From the NCBI RefSeq assembly GCF_018130245.1, contig NZ_JAFCKP010000010.1:147375-211374 (forward strand): a stretch of DNA of 64,000 nt, read 5' to 3'. The DNA is from Bradyrhizobium sp. SZCCT0231. GTDB lineage: Bacteria; Pseudomonadota; Alphaproteobacteria; Rhizobiales; Xanthobacteraceae. The position numbers were made by a program, and so were the translations under genes. The notes below the pieces were generated by a model. It saw only the letters and a program-made list of their open reading frames with translations. It searched no databases and was not told the origin of the DNA. Shown piece by piece: positions 1 through 9,076 of the stretch; position 1 is the first letter of the stretch; the number at the start of each line of letters is the position of its first letter.

Positions 1-568
1 GGCCGGGCCCTTCCATCTCGATCAGGAATTCTGCACGTCCGCCCCCGCTCAGGCCGTCAATGATGCAATTGACGATGCGCAGATTGGAGGAGGACGGTGT
101 ACCGCTGATGACGCTATTCTGCGGGCCGCCTGGATTCAGACCATCGAATTTCGAGTTGATAAGGCTGGTGTTCGCTGCGGTAGTCACAACCGACCAGCCG
201 CCGAAATCATAACCGTCGAGCGTAACGTTGTCGCCTGTCACCGTGATGCTCTTCTGAGCCACGTCGAGCGATACGCCAGCCATCGAGATCGTTGCCGGAT
301 CCTTGATAGGAGTATTCGTCGAATAGCCAACGCAATAGTCCACACCCGCTACGCTCCACTGCGGACGGAATCTGTACTTGGTCAGGAGAGATGGATACTG
401 AATTGTACAAGTGGGCGCGTATGAGGAGCCGTCGTCGAGGGCGGATTTGTCGATTGCGGCGCGCTCCGGCGGGCGCATATCTCCAGACGGAACGTTCTGC
501 GCCTGGCTAGCGACTATCGACCAAGGCAGCGCGAACGCGAGAAGAGGTTTAATATAGCGGGCTGTCAT
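1..568 (-). CDS. Secreted parallel beta-helix protein, 5' part only (cut by window edge)
   Basis: I translated this directly. An ATG at 568 opens a frame that stays open to the window edge (189 codons). Residues 1-24 form a Sec-type signal peptide (MTARYIKPLLAFALPW, then cleavage near ASQAQN). From about residue 75 the protein is very similar to the N-terminal beta-helix of the RTX exoprotein at 11394-14108, sharing motifs such as DPATISMAGVS, AQKSITVTG, DGYDFGGW, IDGLSGGG and EFLIEMEGPG. The fold is probably a right-handed beta-helix, as in polysaccharide lyases and surface carbohydrate-binding proteins, but no catalytic residues can be assigned. Its partner at 11.4 kb lacks a signal peptide and has an RTX tail, so the two homologues seem to leave the cell by different routes. 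The 3' end lies outside the window. Confidence 0.8.
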   Translation of the reverse strand, partial: MTARYIKPLLAFALPWSIVASQAQNVPSGDMRPPERAAIDKSALDDGSSYAPTCTIQYPSLLTKYRFRPQWSVAGVDYCVGYSTNTPIKDPATISMAGVSLDVAQKSITVTGDNVTLDGYDFGGWSVVTTAANTSLINSKFDGLNPGGPQNSVISGTPSSSNLRIVNCIIDGLSGGGRAEFLIEMEGPG

Positions 569-601
569 GTTGGAAGCGGGGGCCTTGCCCGGCGCGGTTC
601 G

Positions 602-1972
602 TTACCTGGACGCATAGAATCCCCGCGTTGCGTGCCCGACGGTGAGGTCACGATCGGCGTTAGCCATCCTTTGGCGGTCGAGTAGGGGGCTCTCGGCTGC
701 TGCGACGGATTCCTCCTTCAGCGATGCGCGGATGCCGATCCATATTCCCCAGAGTATCCAGCTGTTGTTCCAATAATGGACTGTCAATCCCACGAACATG
801 AACATTGCGAGGCCCAATGTGAATGCCGTACGCATATTGCTCATGCAAGCATCGTAGTTGTGCGGAATGCTGACGGTCCGCCTGGACGGAAAGAATGCTG
901 CAATATTCGCTAGCAGAATGAATATGACCAAGGGGATACCAAACCGGAGCGCCAAGGTCAGCCAAACGCTGTCGACTGAGGCATTGCCAAAGAAATCATC
1001 GGGGGAGGCGTACGAGCCAAATCCGTACCCCACATAAGGAGAGAGGTCGATATAGTAACTGGCGCTTTCCCAAGTCGCGACGCGGAAATATCCGGTAGCT
1101 GGGTCGAGCGTCAGATTTGCAACGATCCAAGAGATTGGCTTATTGGCGGCCAGAAATACGATTCCAAGGAACATGAAGAGGCTTGCCACCAAAGCGTGCC
1201 ATCTCCAGCGGTACCCCAGCAGCATCTGATCGTAACAATAGACGGATAGCACAATCCCGAACGCTATCAGCGGTGCCGAAGACATTGATAGGACACATCC
1301 AAAAAGGCAAAGGCCGCAATACAAAGTTCGACCAAGGAAGCTGCGTTCGGAGTATAGAAAGATGGCGCCGGCAACGGCGCAGAACGAGCCGAATAGGATC
1401 GCGTGAGGAAATGTTGAGGTCGCTCGCAGCAAGCCGTAACGATATTCATAGCCCGTGCTCTGCAAGCCCATAAGGGCCGCGACGACATTGTGCCGGGTGA
1501 GATGCTCCAGGAACGCAACAGCAACGATCGCTGCGGTAACAGGCTTCAGGACTCGGACAAAAGTCTCCAATCCCTGGTGCCCAAAAAAGTAAGCGCGAGC
1601 TACGACGTAGCCGCCGGAAAATTCGAGGACCAGAGCGGCCGCGGAAGACCACCCTTCATCCGTCTGCAGTACCGCCACAAACATCCAAGCTGACGCGGCG
1701 CATACGAAGAAATCTGATGCGCATAGCCGTCGCCCTGTTTGAAACAGCTCGGCCAGGGCAGGAACCAGCAGCAAGGAGATTACAATCCGCGCCGGAATGA
1801 ACTTGGCACCCCCCACGTACATCGTCATGTACGAGGGCATGGCGCACCCGAGCAATAGCAGCCATGCCACCCATCCATTTGAACCTGTCGCGGTTCTCCT
1901 TTCAAGCGTACCGGCCTGGAGTGGCGGTCCACTCTCCGCCAAGCCGGATCCATTGAGGCCGTAGAACGACAT
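602..1972 (-). CDS. O-antigen ligase/Wzy-like polysaccharide polymerase, polytopic membrane protein
   Basis: About 456 residues with 10-12 hydrophobic segments. A periplasmic loop sits in the C-terminal half (around DLSPYVGYGFGSYASPDD), the hallmark layout of the O-antigen ligase/Wzy (Wzy_C) superfamily. Such proteins join or polymerise lipid-linked oligosaccharides at the periplasmic face of the inner membrane. I chose the ATG at 1972 because AGAAGGG lies just upstream of it; an ATG eight codons further upstream (1996) has no clear ribosome site. It is transcribed divergently from the glycosyltransferase run at 2113, across an AT-rich gap. This fits a role as the polymerase of the same exopolysaccharide. 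The family call is good; polymerase versus ligase cannot be decided from sequence. Confidence 0.8.
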   Translation of the reverse strand: MSFYGLNGSGLAESGPPLQAGTLERRTATGSNGWVAWLLLLGCAMPSYMTMYVGGAKFIPARIVISLLLVPALAELFQTGRRLCASDFFVCAASAWMFVAVLQTDEGWSSAAALVLEFSGGYVVARAYFFGHQGLETFVRVLKPVTAAIVAVAFLEHLTRHNVVAALMGLQSTGYEYRYGLLRATSTFPHAILFGSFCAVAGAIFLYSERSFLGRTLYCGLCLFGCVLSMSSAPLIAFGIVLSVYCYDQMLLGYRWRWHALVASLFMFLGIVFLAANKPISWIVANLTLDPATGYFRVATWESASYYIDLSPYVGYGFGSYASPDDFFGNASVDSVWLTLALRFGIPLVIFILLANIAAFFPSRRTVSIPHNYDACMSNMRTAFTLGLAMFMFVGLTVHYWNNSWILWGIWIGIRASLKEESVAAAESPLLDRQRMANADRDLTVGHATRGFYASR

Positions 1973-2112
1973 GAGCCCTTCTCGATCTGAAAACATTAAC
2001 TGAGATCAGAATAAACGATATATTATTTAATGTCGGCCGCCAAATAATATGTTGATAATAAATCTTGCAGCAGTATATTTAATTTGGTTGGCCATGCGGC
2101 CAAAGGTGGGAA
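1973..2112. promoter_or_regulatory. AT-rich divergent promoter region
   Basis: The gap between the divergent polymerase and first glycosyltransferase is strikingly AT-rich against the GC-rich surroundings. It contains TATATTATTTAAT, AATAATATG and TATATTTAATT within about 70 bp. Similar ATTTAAT/ATTAAAT tracts precede other surface genes in this window. A MucR/Ros or H-NS-type silencer site is the likely meaning, but no exact operator was identified. Confidence 0.45.
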
Positions 2113-2919
2113 ATGACCTGCTCGATAGAGGTTTATTGCGTCGCCAACGAGCAAGCGACACTTGCTCGAAATCTGAAACGATCTCCAGAACTCGCGGATA
2201 GCCGTATTAAGGTTTCCGTTATCTGGGGGGCCACGGCTGCATCAGCGGCATATCACCAGGCACTCGCGGCGGCCAGGTCGGATATCGTCGTGTTCGCCCA
2301 TCAGGACGTCTATTTTCCCGAGGGCTGGTTTATGGCATTGCGGGCAGCTTGCGAGGGATTGAATTCGATTGACCCGTCCTGGGCTGTCGCCGGTATCTGC
2401 GGCATGACGCCCGACGGAGAATTCGTTGCGCATTTGTGGGATTCCGGCCTGGGCACCGTATGCGGCGGGCGATTTGACCGACCTCGCCCTGCTGCGAGTC
2501 TCGATGAGGTCGTTTTGATTGTGCGCCGCGCCGCGGGCACCCTGTTCGATCCGAGCCTGCCCTCCTTCCACCTGTACGGAACGGACATCGTGCTGGAGGC
2601 AAAGAGGGCCGGCATGAAATCCTATGTGATCGACCTGCCGATTATCCACAACAGCAAGGCAACTCTTCGTCTCGACCACTCCTACCTGACTGCCTACCGC
2701 TTCATGATTCGGAAGTGGAGGGCGCAACTTCCCTGGCCGACGGTGATCGTTCAGTTGACCCGGAATCCCCTGCCGCTGCTGCTTCGTCGTCTCCGGCTGA
2801 GGTACAGGGCCATACTGAGCGCGCCCACGCAAAACCCCAAGTTCGAGTGTCCTGAAGCGAAGGCGAGGGAGCTCGGATTTGCACAAGCAAGTGAGGATGC
2901 CATTTGGCCGATTGCCTGA
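2113..2919 (+). CDS. Glycosyltransferase, GT-A fold (family 2-like)
   Basis: A 268-residue protein starting at an ATG with a clear ribosome site (AAAGGTGGGA) about 2-8 bases upstream. The N-terminal half reads as a nucleotide-sugar-binding GT-A domain: ARSDIVVFAHQDVYFPEGW (around residues 53-71) carries a likely QDV acidic metal site in place of a textbook DXD. No membrane segments are evident, so it would act at the cytoplasmic face on a lipid-linked sugar chain. It is the first gene of the plus-strand polysaccharide run and overlaps or abuts the next glycosyltransferase. Donor sugar and linkage cannot be inferred. Confidence 0.75.
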   Translation: MTCSIEVYCVANEQATLARNLKRSPELADSRIKVSVIWGATAASAAYHQALAAARSDIVVFAHQDVYFPEGWFMALRAACEGLNSIDPSWAVAGICGMTPDGEFVAHLWDSGLGTVCGGRFDRPRPAASLDEVVLIVRRAAGTLFDPSLPSFHLYGTDIVLEAKRAGMKSYVIDLPIIHNSKATLRLDHSYLTAYRFMIRKWRAQLPWPTVIVQLTRNPLPLLLRRLRLRYRAILSAPTQNPKFECPEAKARELGFAQASEDAIWPIA

Positions 2920-2966
2920 CTGGTGCCGTGCAGAAGCAGGACAATGCTGCTGGTAGGCAGCCTTCG

Positions 2967-3959
2967 ATGACGATTGTGGTCTGCATCGAGTCAGGGATGC
3001 TGGAGCCCCTTACGCTGCGCATGGTGGAGAGCCTTCGGCGCTTCGGCGGCCGCTTTGCAAACCTGGAAGTTATTGCCGTCACGCCTCGGTTTACTCCGGC
3101 TCTCACGCGAGAGACGCATCGCCGAATGGAGGAGCTTGGGATCAAGCATGTACGCGTCTTTCCCGATAATCCGTATGTCTGGCACCATTATATGAATAAG
3201 GCGGAGGCGATTGCTGCCGTCGAGAGCAGAGTCACGACAGAGGCGATTGCGTGGATCGACAGTGATATCCTGTTCCTGCGTGAGCCCAACGGTCTTGAAC
3301 TTCCCCCCGGGGTAGATTTCCTCGCGAGCGCTCCGGATGCCGGGGTGATCGGGTCGAGGGGGGTAACCGATACAAATGACCCGTTCTGGGAACGGTCCGC
3401 TGCACTCATCGGAAGAGTTGCTGACGACCTTCCATGGCTCCAGACGGGCGATGGACACCGGATTAGGTTCTACTGGAATGCGGGGCTCTACGTGTACCGG
3501 CGCAGCACGCGGTTCGGTAGAGAATTTCTCGCCGATTTCAAGACGTTTCTTGATCGGCAGGTGGCCAGAACACACTCGCAAGTGCACTTCATGGATCAAG
3601 TCGTGCTGGGTTTGACGGTGATCCGGCTTGGGCTGGCTTGGCGAGCGCTCCCGGATTCAAGCAACTTCCCCCTGTGTAGCTATCTGCCGAGAAACTATGA
3701 CGGGGCAAAGATAACGGGAGTAAGTGTACTTCACTTTCACGACTCCATGGAGCCGAAGCTCTGGAACAAGCTTCTCGAGACGCTCGTACCCGGACATCCG
3801 CAAATCCGTGAATGGCTCGAGCCTCAGGGTCCGGTTGCCGTGCCATCTTCGATTCCATCCTCGCTTGTGCGTGAAGGTCTCCGAATGGTTCGAGGCGCAC
3901 GTAGACGCGTCTACTATGCTCGGTCCGGCTTTATCAAAGCTTGGAGTCCGGCACGATGA
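2967..3959 (+). CDS. Glycosyltransferase-like protein (nucleotide-diphospho-sugar transferase fold)
   Basis: Begins with a first beta strand (MTIVVCIES), followed by a DXD-type motif in AIAWIDSDILFLREP and a later YWNAGLYVYRR motif typical of GT-A enzymes that coordinate a metal-bound NDP-sugar. I prefer the ATG at 2967; an upstream TTG at 2904 would overlap the previous gene by 16 bases and add 21 non-conserved residues. About 330 residues, soluble, with a basic C-terminal tail (RGARRRVYYARSG) that may touch the membrane. Co-transcription with the flanking polysaccharide genes is likely from spacing. Substrate unknown. Confidence 0.7.
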   Translation: MTIVVCIESGMLEPLTLRMVESLRRFGGRFANLEVIAVTPRFTPALTRETHRRMEELGIKHVRVFPDNPYVWHHYMNKAEAIAAVESRVTTEAIAWIDSDILFLREPNGLELPPGVDFLASAPDAGVIGSRGVTDTNDPFWERSAALIGRVADDLPWLQTGDGHRIRFYWNAGLYVYRRSTRFGREFLADFKTFLDRQVARTHSQVHFMDQVVLGLTVIRLGLAWRALPDSSNFPLCSYLPRNYDGAKITGVSVLHFHDSMEPKLWNKLLETLVPGHPQIREWLEPQGPVAVPSSIPSSLVREGLRMVRGARRRVYYARSGFIKAWSPAR

Positions 3960-4068
3960 TGTCAACCGAATGCACAGATTTGTAGATTGAGAATTGTCAT
4001 GGGCCGCGATACGACGTGACCTCGCAGGAGGCGCCACGTCATGGTCCAGCGTTCAGAGGGAGAGAGTT

Positions 4069-5037
4069 GTGGGCATCGATCTGACGGGCCTCCGTGCGCT
4101 CAGCTTCGCAAGCCGAGTCTATGGATTCGAATTTCGGAACACGGTCACTCTCGGAAGACACGAGATTCATTTCTGGAAGCAGGAATTTAATGCGGTTCAG
4201 AAGAATTCAAACTTCGCGTACGATCAGTCGATTGCAGTAGGGCTCTACTGCGAGCCGCTCCTTCGCAAGCTTGGTGCCGAGAACATCGTCTCGATTGACG
4301 CCTCAGCTTTCGAAGGTGCATCGCTTATACATGATTTCAATCTTCCGATACCGAACGATATGCACGAAAAGTTCGATACGTTCCTCGACTTCGGGTCGAT
4401 CGAACACATCTTTGATGTCGCTCAGGTGGTCGACAACATAGTGAACCTGGTCAAGCCTGGCGGACGCGTCCTTATAGCGACAAATGCAAACGGCTTTCCC
4501 GCGCACGGCCTTTACCAGTACTCGCCCGAGTTCTTCTACAGTCTTTTCAGCAAACGAAATGGCTTCGAGGATACCGCTGTCTTTCTGATCAAGCCATCCC
4601 GCCCGAAGAGGTGGCATCTGATCAAGCCGCCCGTGGCGCTCAACCGCAGGAACCAGATCCCCTTTGAGGAGCAGACGGTGCTGGTGGTATTCTCGAGAAA
4701 GGTCCGCGGCGTTCCCGACTTAAGCGTACAACAGTCAGACTACGATGCGACGTGGACGAGCTTCGCTACCGGAAGCTGGGCCGCCTGGGATAGACAGAAT
4801 ATTCCGAGGTGGAAGAGCATGCTTCATGAGGTCATGAGTCCTTTCGTTTTTCGCAGCCTCTCATACCACTTCAAATCGTCTCTGGTTCGGCGCAAATACC
4901 GGGCCGATCATATTGTCATTGATCCGGATTCCGTGGACCCGAGCGACTTTGCGAGAATGATAGCGGACGCGGCATTGCCGAAGCCGCCCTCAAGGAGCGA
5001 ACTGAAGCAGGCTGAAGGGGCAACGCAACTGCATTGA
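4069..5037 (+). CDS. SAM-dependent methyltransferase-like protein of the polysaccharide cluster
   Basis: The recognisable core lies at FDTFLDFGSIEHIFD and NLVKPGGRVLIATNANG, the beta4/beta5 region of class I SAM methyltransferases; the glycine-rich motif I is weak. The GTG at 4069 is preceded by GAGGGAGA and starts just before a conserved-looking VGIDLTGLRAL. A longer TTG-started form from 3994 is possible. About 322 residues. It lies 35-110 bases after the preceding glycosyltransferase and before another methyltransferase, so methyl-capping or decoration of sugars is a reasonable role. The degenerate motif I means activity is less sure than for the next gene. Confidence 0.6.
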   Translation: MGIDLTGLRALSFASRVYGFEFRNTVTLGRHEIHFWKQEFNAVQKNSNFAYDQSIAVGLYCEPLLRKLGAENIVSIDASAFEGASLIHDFNLPIPNDMHEKFDTFLDFGSIEHIFDVAQVVDNIVNLVKPGGRVLIATNANGFPAHGLYQYSPEFFYSLFSKRNGFEDTAVFLIKPSRPKRWHLIKPPVALNRRNQIPFEEQTVLVVFSRKVRGVPDLSVQQSDYDATWTSFATGSWAAWDRQNIPRWKSMLHEVMSPFVFRSLSYHFKSSLVRRKYRADHIVIDPDSVDPSDFARMIADAALPKPPSRSELKQAEGATQLH

Positions 5038-5112
5038 CCGGCTGGGCAGGCCAACGCGTTACGCACTGGGTCACCAGCCGGAGTTCTCCGAGCGAAGGTT
5101 TGGCCGCTCTTG

Positions 5113-5898
5113 ATGGACACGGCAACTGGAAGGGTTTGGAAGATGCGGAGCCTCGAACATGCGGTTGAAAGCCCCCGCGCTGCTCTGCTGAGCGATCTGA
5201 AGAAGCAACGCGCCTTGGCGCCCGAAGCAAACATGAGTCGCTACTTTCATCATGTACGTCACGAGATACGACCGTTGCTGCCGAAGACCGCAACCAACAT
5301 CCTCGAGATTGGGGCCGCCTCCGGGCAGACGTTGAGCTGGATCAAGACGATCTACCCAAACGCCGTGACGACCGGCGTCGAGATAAATGACGCGGTCGCC
5401 GCGGAGCTGAGCCGCAATGCGGATGTTGCGATCATCGGCGGCATAGATGAATGTCTGCCTCAGCTTAAGAAATATGATCTCATATTGCTGCTCGACGTCC
5501 TGGAGCATCTTGTCGATTCGGCAACTGTTTTGCAGAAGGTACGAGGACTGCTCGAGCCGGGTGGTCATGTCGTGGTGTCCGTACCAAATGTCGCGCATCT
5601 CAGTGTTGCGATTCCACTTCTGTTCAAGCGCCAGTTTGACTATCAGGAGGCGGGTATTCTGGACCGCACCCATCTCAGGTTCTTTGTCGAGAATTCGGCG
5701 GTCGGGCTCATGAACGCCGCGGGTTTGAAGGTCTCCAAGGGGCTGATTTCCGGAATGCAGGGTTACAAGGCAAAGACGCTCCATCGTCTTTCTTTCGGCC
5801 TGTTGAAGCATCATCTGGCGAAGCAGTACATCATGCTTGGAGAGGCTATCGATAGCGAGGAACCTCAGAAGTCGGTTAGCTGGAAGATTGCCGAATGA
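5113..5898 (+). CDS. Class I SAM-dependent methyltransferase
   Basis: A clear Methyltransf-type domain: motif I is NILEIGAASGQTLSW (around residues 61-75), an acidic beta2 end is GVEINDAVA, motif IV is DLILLLDVLEHLVD and motif V is LLEPGGHVVVSVPNVAH. The C-terminal part (DRTHLRFFVENSAVGLMNAAG) matches the usual UbiG/sugar-methyltransferase continuation. ATG at 5113; a TTG lies directly before it. Soluble, 261 residues. In this cluster it most likely O-methylates a sugar residue of the exopolysaccharide, though the acceptor is not visible from sequence. Confidence 0.85.
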   Translation: MDTATGRVWKMRSLEHAVESPRAALLSDLKKQRALAPEANMSRYFHHVRHEIRPLLPKTATNILEIGAASGQTLSWIKTIYPNAVTTGVEINDAVAAELSRNADVAIIGGIDECLPQLKKYDLILLLDVLEHLVDSATVLQKVRGLLEPGGHVVVSVPNVAHLSVAIPLLFKRQFDYQEAGILDRTHLRFFVENSAVGLMNAAGLKVSKGLISGMQGYKAKTLHRLSFGLLKHHLAKQYIMLGEAIDSEEPQKSVSWKIAE

Positions 5899-6061
5899 GG
5901 CCGCTCGCCGAGCCCGACCGCGGACTATTGCATTCGATGCGCCGGGCCGCACGAAGGAGTGGAGCGGCACTTGATCGTCAATGTGGCAACCTCTTTCTGC
6001 TTCAGGTGTGGAGTTGTGACCGCTGCACAAAACATGTTTTCCAAGGATAGTGTCGAGCACT

Positions 6062-6877
6062 ATGAACTTGAAGGCAGTAGCCCGCTATTTTTATGCCAAC
6101 GTTCCCGGCGTTGCGGCGACGAGGTTTGCCGTCAAAGACAGTGTCGCGCCGTATCTTTTCAAGCGGGAGTTTCTCGGTGTCAGACTGCTCAAGATCGGAA
6201 GCGGCTTGATTGTGGACGTGGGCGCAAACCGGGGCCAAAGCACGGCGGCGTTCAAGAAGCTCGCGCCGAGTTCCCACATCGTGGCCGTCGAGCCCGAGCC
6301 GAGGTCGGCGAAGCGTCTTGCATTTCGTCATCGTCGAGATGACGCCGTGACCGTTCTCGATTGCGCGCTTGGCTGCAGTTCCGGAGTCATTGATTTCTTT
6401 CTTCCAAGATACGGCCGATGGGAGTGCGACGGAATGGCTGCGACTTCCTACGAGGAGGCGACGGAATGGTTAAAGAATCCGGGAAGGATGTACCGTTTTG
6501 ACGCAAAGAAGCTAACGGTTCGGGAGCATCGGGTTACGTGCAAAGCTCTCGATTCTCTCGATCTGGCTCCGGCTCTCATCAAGCTTCATGCCCAGGGAGC
6601 GGAGCTGGATATCCTCAAGGGGGCGCTAGGAACGTTACAGCAGCAGAGACCTGCATTGATGTGTGCGTTTGCTTCGCCGGCGGTTACTGAATTCCTGTCT
6701 GACCTCGGCTATCGCCCCTACGTCTACGATCGGGGATGCTTTAGGTCGGGAACTGCACCGCTATCCGTAACCTTCACTTGGTACCTGACAGAGGCACACG
6801 TGAAGGCATCCAATCGAGCTAGGCGCAGGATGTCTGCGTTTTGGAAAACTGTGCGCCGGCGATGGTACCCGATCTAG
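6062..6877 (+). CDS. FkbM family methyltransferase
   Basis: Motif I is LIVDVGANRGQST and the following beta2 is HIVAVEPEPRS, as in FkbM-type SAM methyltransferases. The downstream family signature, normally K(I/L)DVEGAE followed by LKG, is present as LIKLHAQGAELDILKGA, so the usually conserved aspartate is a histidine here. That may weaken catalysis. The ATG at 6062 is preceded by an in-frame GTG at 6050. About 271 residues. The gene overlaps or touches the following GT4 gene, suggesting translational coupling. Role: O-methylation of a glycan is the usual one for FkbM proteins in polysaccharide loci. Confidence 0.8.
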   Translation: MNLKAVARYFYANVPGVAATRFAVKDSVAPYLFKREFLGVRLLKIGSGLIVDVGANRGQSTAAFKKLAPSSHIVAVEPEPRSAKRLAFRHRRDDAVTVLDCALGCSSGVIDFFLPRYGRWECDGMAATSYEEATEWLKNPGRMYRFDAKKLTVREHRVTCKALDSLDLAPALIKLHAQGAELDILKGALGTLQQQRPALMCAFASPAVTEFLSDLGYRPYVYDRGCFRSGTAPLSVTFTWYLTEAHVKASNRARRRMSAFWKTVRRRWYPI

Positions 6878-8049
6878 ACGGTCAGACTACAGAGGTTGCA
6901 TTGAGTTTCTCGACGGGCGTTTTGATGCCATTGCCACTTACAGGCAAAGGAGTGGGCTACACCTGCGGCTCCCTCGCAGAGGCTATGGTCGATCAGAATT
7001 TCGACGTGACGATCGTCACTCCGCGGAGCCGATGGCCTCTGCCCCTGGTGGAAGTGATCGAGGCCTTGCCCGCTTGGAAGCGGTACGTCCCATATGGCTG
7101 GGTGAAGAACAGCGCCAGCCGAAGCATGGAGGCCGCGTTCCTCTCATATCTGGATCGCTGTCGGTCGCGCAGGTTGGCTGCCTATCTCTGGCCCAGCGCA
7201 AGCATGGAGTTGCTCCAGGAATTGAAACGGCGTGACGTCACGGTGTTTCGAGAGCAGTTCAATTGTCATACCAGGACCGCCAAGACAATTCTTGACGGAG
7301 CATATGGCCGGATTGGTGTGGCGCCTATGCATGGGATCACGGACGCAGTAGTTGATTGCGAGACCAGAGATCTTGAGGCCGTGGACTACATATTCTGCCC
7401 GAATCAACCGGTGGAAAGTTCGTTGCTTGAGAACGGTGTGTCGAAAAGCAAATGCTTAGAAACAGCATACGGGTGGGACCCAGTGCGCCTTTCGGGAAAG
7501 AATCGGCTTCTTCCCTCGAACCATGGTTTGACTGCGGTCTTCGTCGGGATCATTGGCGTGCGAAAGGGAGCCCATTTGATCCTCGATTATTGGGCGAGGA
7601 GCCGGGTGACTGGCAAGCTGGTTCTCGCTGGAAGAATGGAGCCGGTCATCAAGGAGAGATACTGCGACTTGCTCGCACGGGATGACGTGACGGTGCTTGA
7701 CTATGTCGAGGATGTCGGGTCGCTTTATCGATCGGCGGATATCTTCGTTTTCCCATCTTTGGAGGAGGGCGGACCTCAAGTCACCTACGAGGCGTGCGCT
7801 TGCGGTCTACCGGTCATAACGACCGACATGGGCGCGGGACGGATCGTCCGAAATGAACGTGAGGGTCTTGTTCTGGATCCGTATGATGCAGTTGGTTGGA
7901 TTGCGGCTATTCGTCGGCTGGCTGAGGATACTGAACTTCGACAACGGATGTCGGTTGCTGCGCTTGAACATGCGCAGCGCTTTACGTGGACCGCGGTCGC
8001 TAGCAGGCGCCGCGAGCAAATGATAGGGTGCCTAGGCTATGGCAACTGA
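6862..8049 (+). CDS. Glycosyltransferase family 4
   Basis: The C-terminal Rossmann half has the GT4 pattern: GLTAVFVGIIGVRKGAHLIL, then GKLVLAGRMEP, then SADIFVFPSLEEGGPQVTYEA and CGLPVITTDMGAG. The EEGGPQVTYEA segment is the E-x7-E donor-phosphate site of retaining GT4 enzymes. The N-terminal half begins with a Gly-rich GVLMPLPLTGKGVGYT acceptor-side loop. The start is uncertain: ATG at 6862 (overlapping the FkbM stop) or TTG at 6901 with AGAGG upstream. It overlaps the next glycosyltransferase by 11 bases. A cytoplasmic sugar transferase of the same pathway. Confidence 0.88.
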   Translation: MVPDLDGQTTEVALSFSTGVLMPLPLTGKGVGYTCGSLAEAMVDQNFDVTIVTPRSRWPLPLVEVIEALPAWKRYVPYGWVKNSASRSMEAAFLSYLDRCRSRRLAAYLWPSASMELLQELKRRDVTVFREQFNCHTRTAKTILDGAYGRIGVAPMHGITDAVVDCETRDLEAVDYIFCPNQPVESSLLENGVSKSKCLETAYGWDPVRLSGKNRLLPSNHGLTAVFVGIIGVRKGAHLILDYWARSRVTGKLVLAGRMEPVIKERYCDLLARDDVTVLDYVEDVGSLYRSADIFVFPSLEEGGPQVTYEACACGLPVITTDMGAGRIVRNEREGLVLDPYDAVGWIAAIRRLAEDTELRQRMSVAALEHAQRFTWTAVASRRREQMIGCLGYGN

Positions 8050-9076
8050 TCGCGCCAAACTTGCGGTGCTCATCGTCTCGTACTGCAATCCGGATGACGT
8101 TGATCGCTGTCTGAAGTCGTTGGTTCATTCTGATTGGAAGGATTTCGAGGTCTTCGTCTGTGAGAACGGTGGGAAGGAAGCGTTCGAGCGGCTGATGGCG
8201 GTAGTTGCCGGTCCAGAGCGAACGCTCCGGCAGCTGCACGGCGGCTCGGATCTTCTGGATCAAGCGGGAGGAAGACTAGCCGCCGTCGAAAAATGTCGAT
8301 TTCCGAGCAGGACAAATATCGTTCGGCTTGGACTTGCGGTGGATAATCTGGGCTATGGCGGTGGTGTCAACGCCTGGCTCGAGCAATTCCTTGACAGCCC
8401 GGGCTGGGATGCGGTGCTCGTTCTCAATCCCGACACCGAAGTGGACAGTCATTGCTTGTCTGAACTAATGGCGAAGGCTGCCGCAGGATTCGGTATGGTT
8501 GGTGCGACCTTGGTGTTCGATCACGTGCCGGATAAAATCATCAACTACGGTCTTCACTGGTCTTCCATGACGGGCCGGGTCGTAGCAGTTGGTCGGAACG
8601 CTCCGGCGGGGAGTGCTCCGTCGCACGAGCAGATGTCTGAGATTGACGCGATCAGCGGTGCTTGCGTTCTGGTTACGCGCGACTTCGTTGAAGAGGTCGG
8701 TCTGATGACTGAAGACTACTTCCTCTACATGGAGGATCTGGACTGGGGGCGTCGCCGTGGCAAGCATCGGATCGGCTTTGCAGAAAGAGCGATCGTACGG
8801 CACATCGGGGGAACGGCTATCGGCTCTGCCGTAGATCCGAGGAAACGCTCCTACTTGTCGGTGTATCTGTCTGCCCGCAATAGCATTGTCTACGCTCGCC
8901 GGGAGGCAGGATGGCGATGGGGTCTCCATTTTGCTTTCGGCTTGTTGTACGCGACCAGGTACGTCGCCATCGGGGCTCCAACCGCCGCGAAGATCACGGT
9001 CAGGGGACTGATAGACGGAGTGCTGGGAAAGACCGGAAAGCCGGACGCTTCCCTGCGATTGCACATGTTCGGCTAG
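8039..9076 (+). CDS. Glycosyltransferase family 2 (rhamnosyltransferase-like)
   Basis: 345 residues with a GT2 domain: LAVLIVSYCNPDDVDRCLKS at the N-terminus, VLVLNPDTEVD (the DXD-type metal site), ISGACVLVTRDFVEEVGLM and DYFLYMEDLDWGRR, the usual ED-D catalytic region of rhamnosyl/galactofuranosyl-type GT2 enzymes. C-terminal residues 285-320 are mildly hydrophobic and may associate with the membrane. ATG at 8039 lies inside the end of the preceding GT4 gene, so translation is probably coupled. It is the last gene of the plus-strand polysaccharide run. Confidence 0.88.
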   Translation: MATDRAKLAVLIVSYCNPDDVDRCLKSLVHSDWKDFEVFVCENGGKEAFERLMAVVAGPERTLRQLHGGSDLLDQAGGRLAAVEKCRFPSRTNIVRLGLAVDNLGYGGGVNAWLEQFLDSPGWDAVLVLNPDTEVDSHCLSELMAKAAAGFGMVGATLVFDHVPDKIINYGLHWSSMTGRVVAVGRNAPAGSAPSHEQMSEIDAISGACVLVTRDFVEEVGLMTEDYFLYMEDLDWGRRRGKHRIGFAERAIVRHIGGTAIGSAVDPRKRSYLSVYLSARNSIVYARREAGWRWGLHFAFGLLYATRYVAIGAPTAAKITVRGLIDGVLGKTGKPDASLRLHMFG

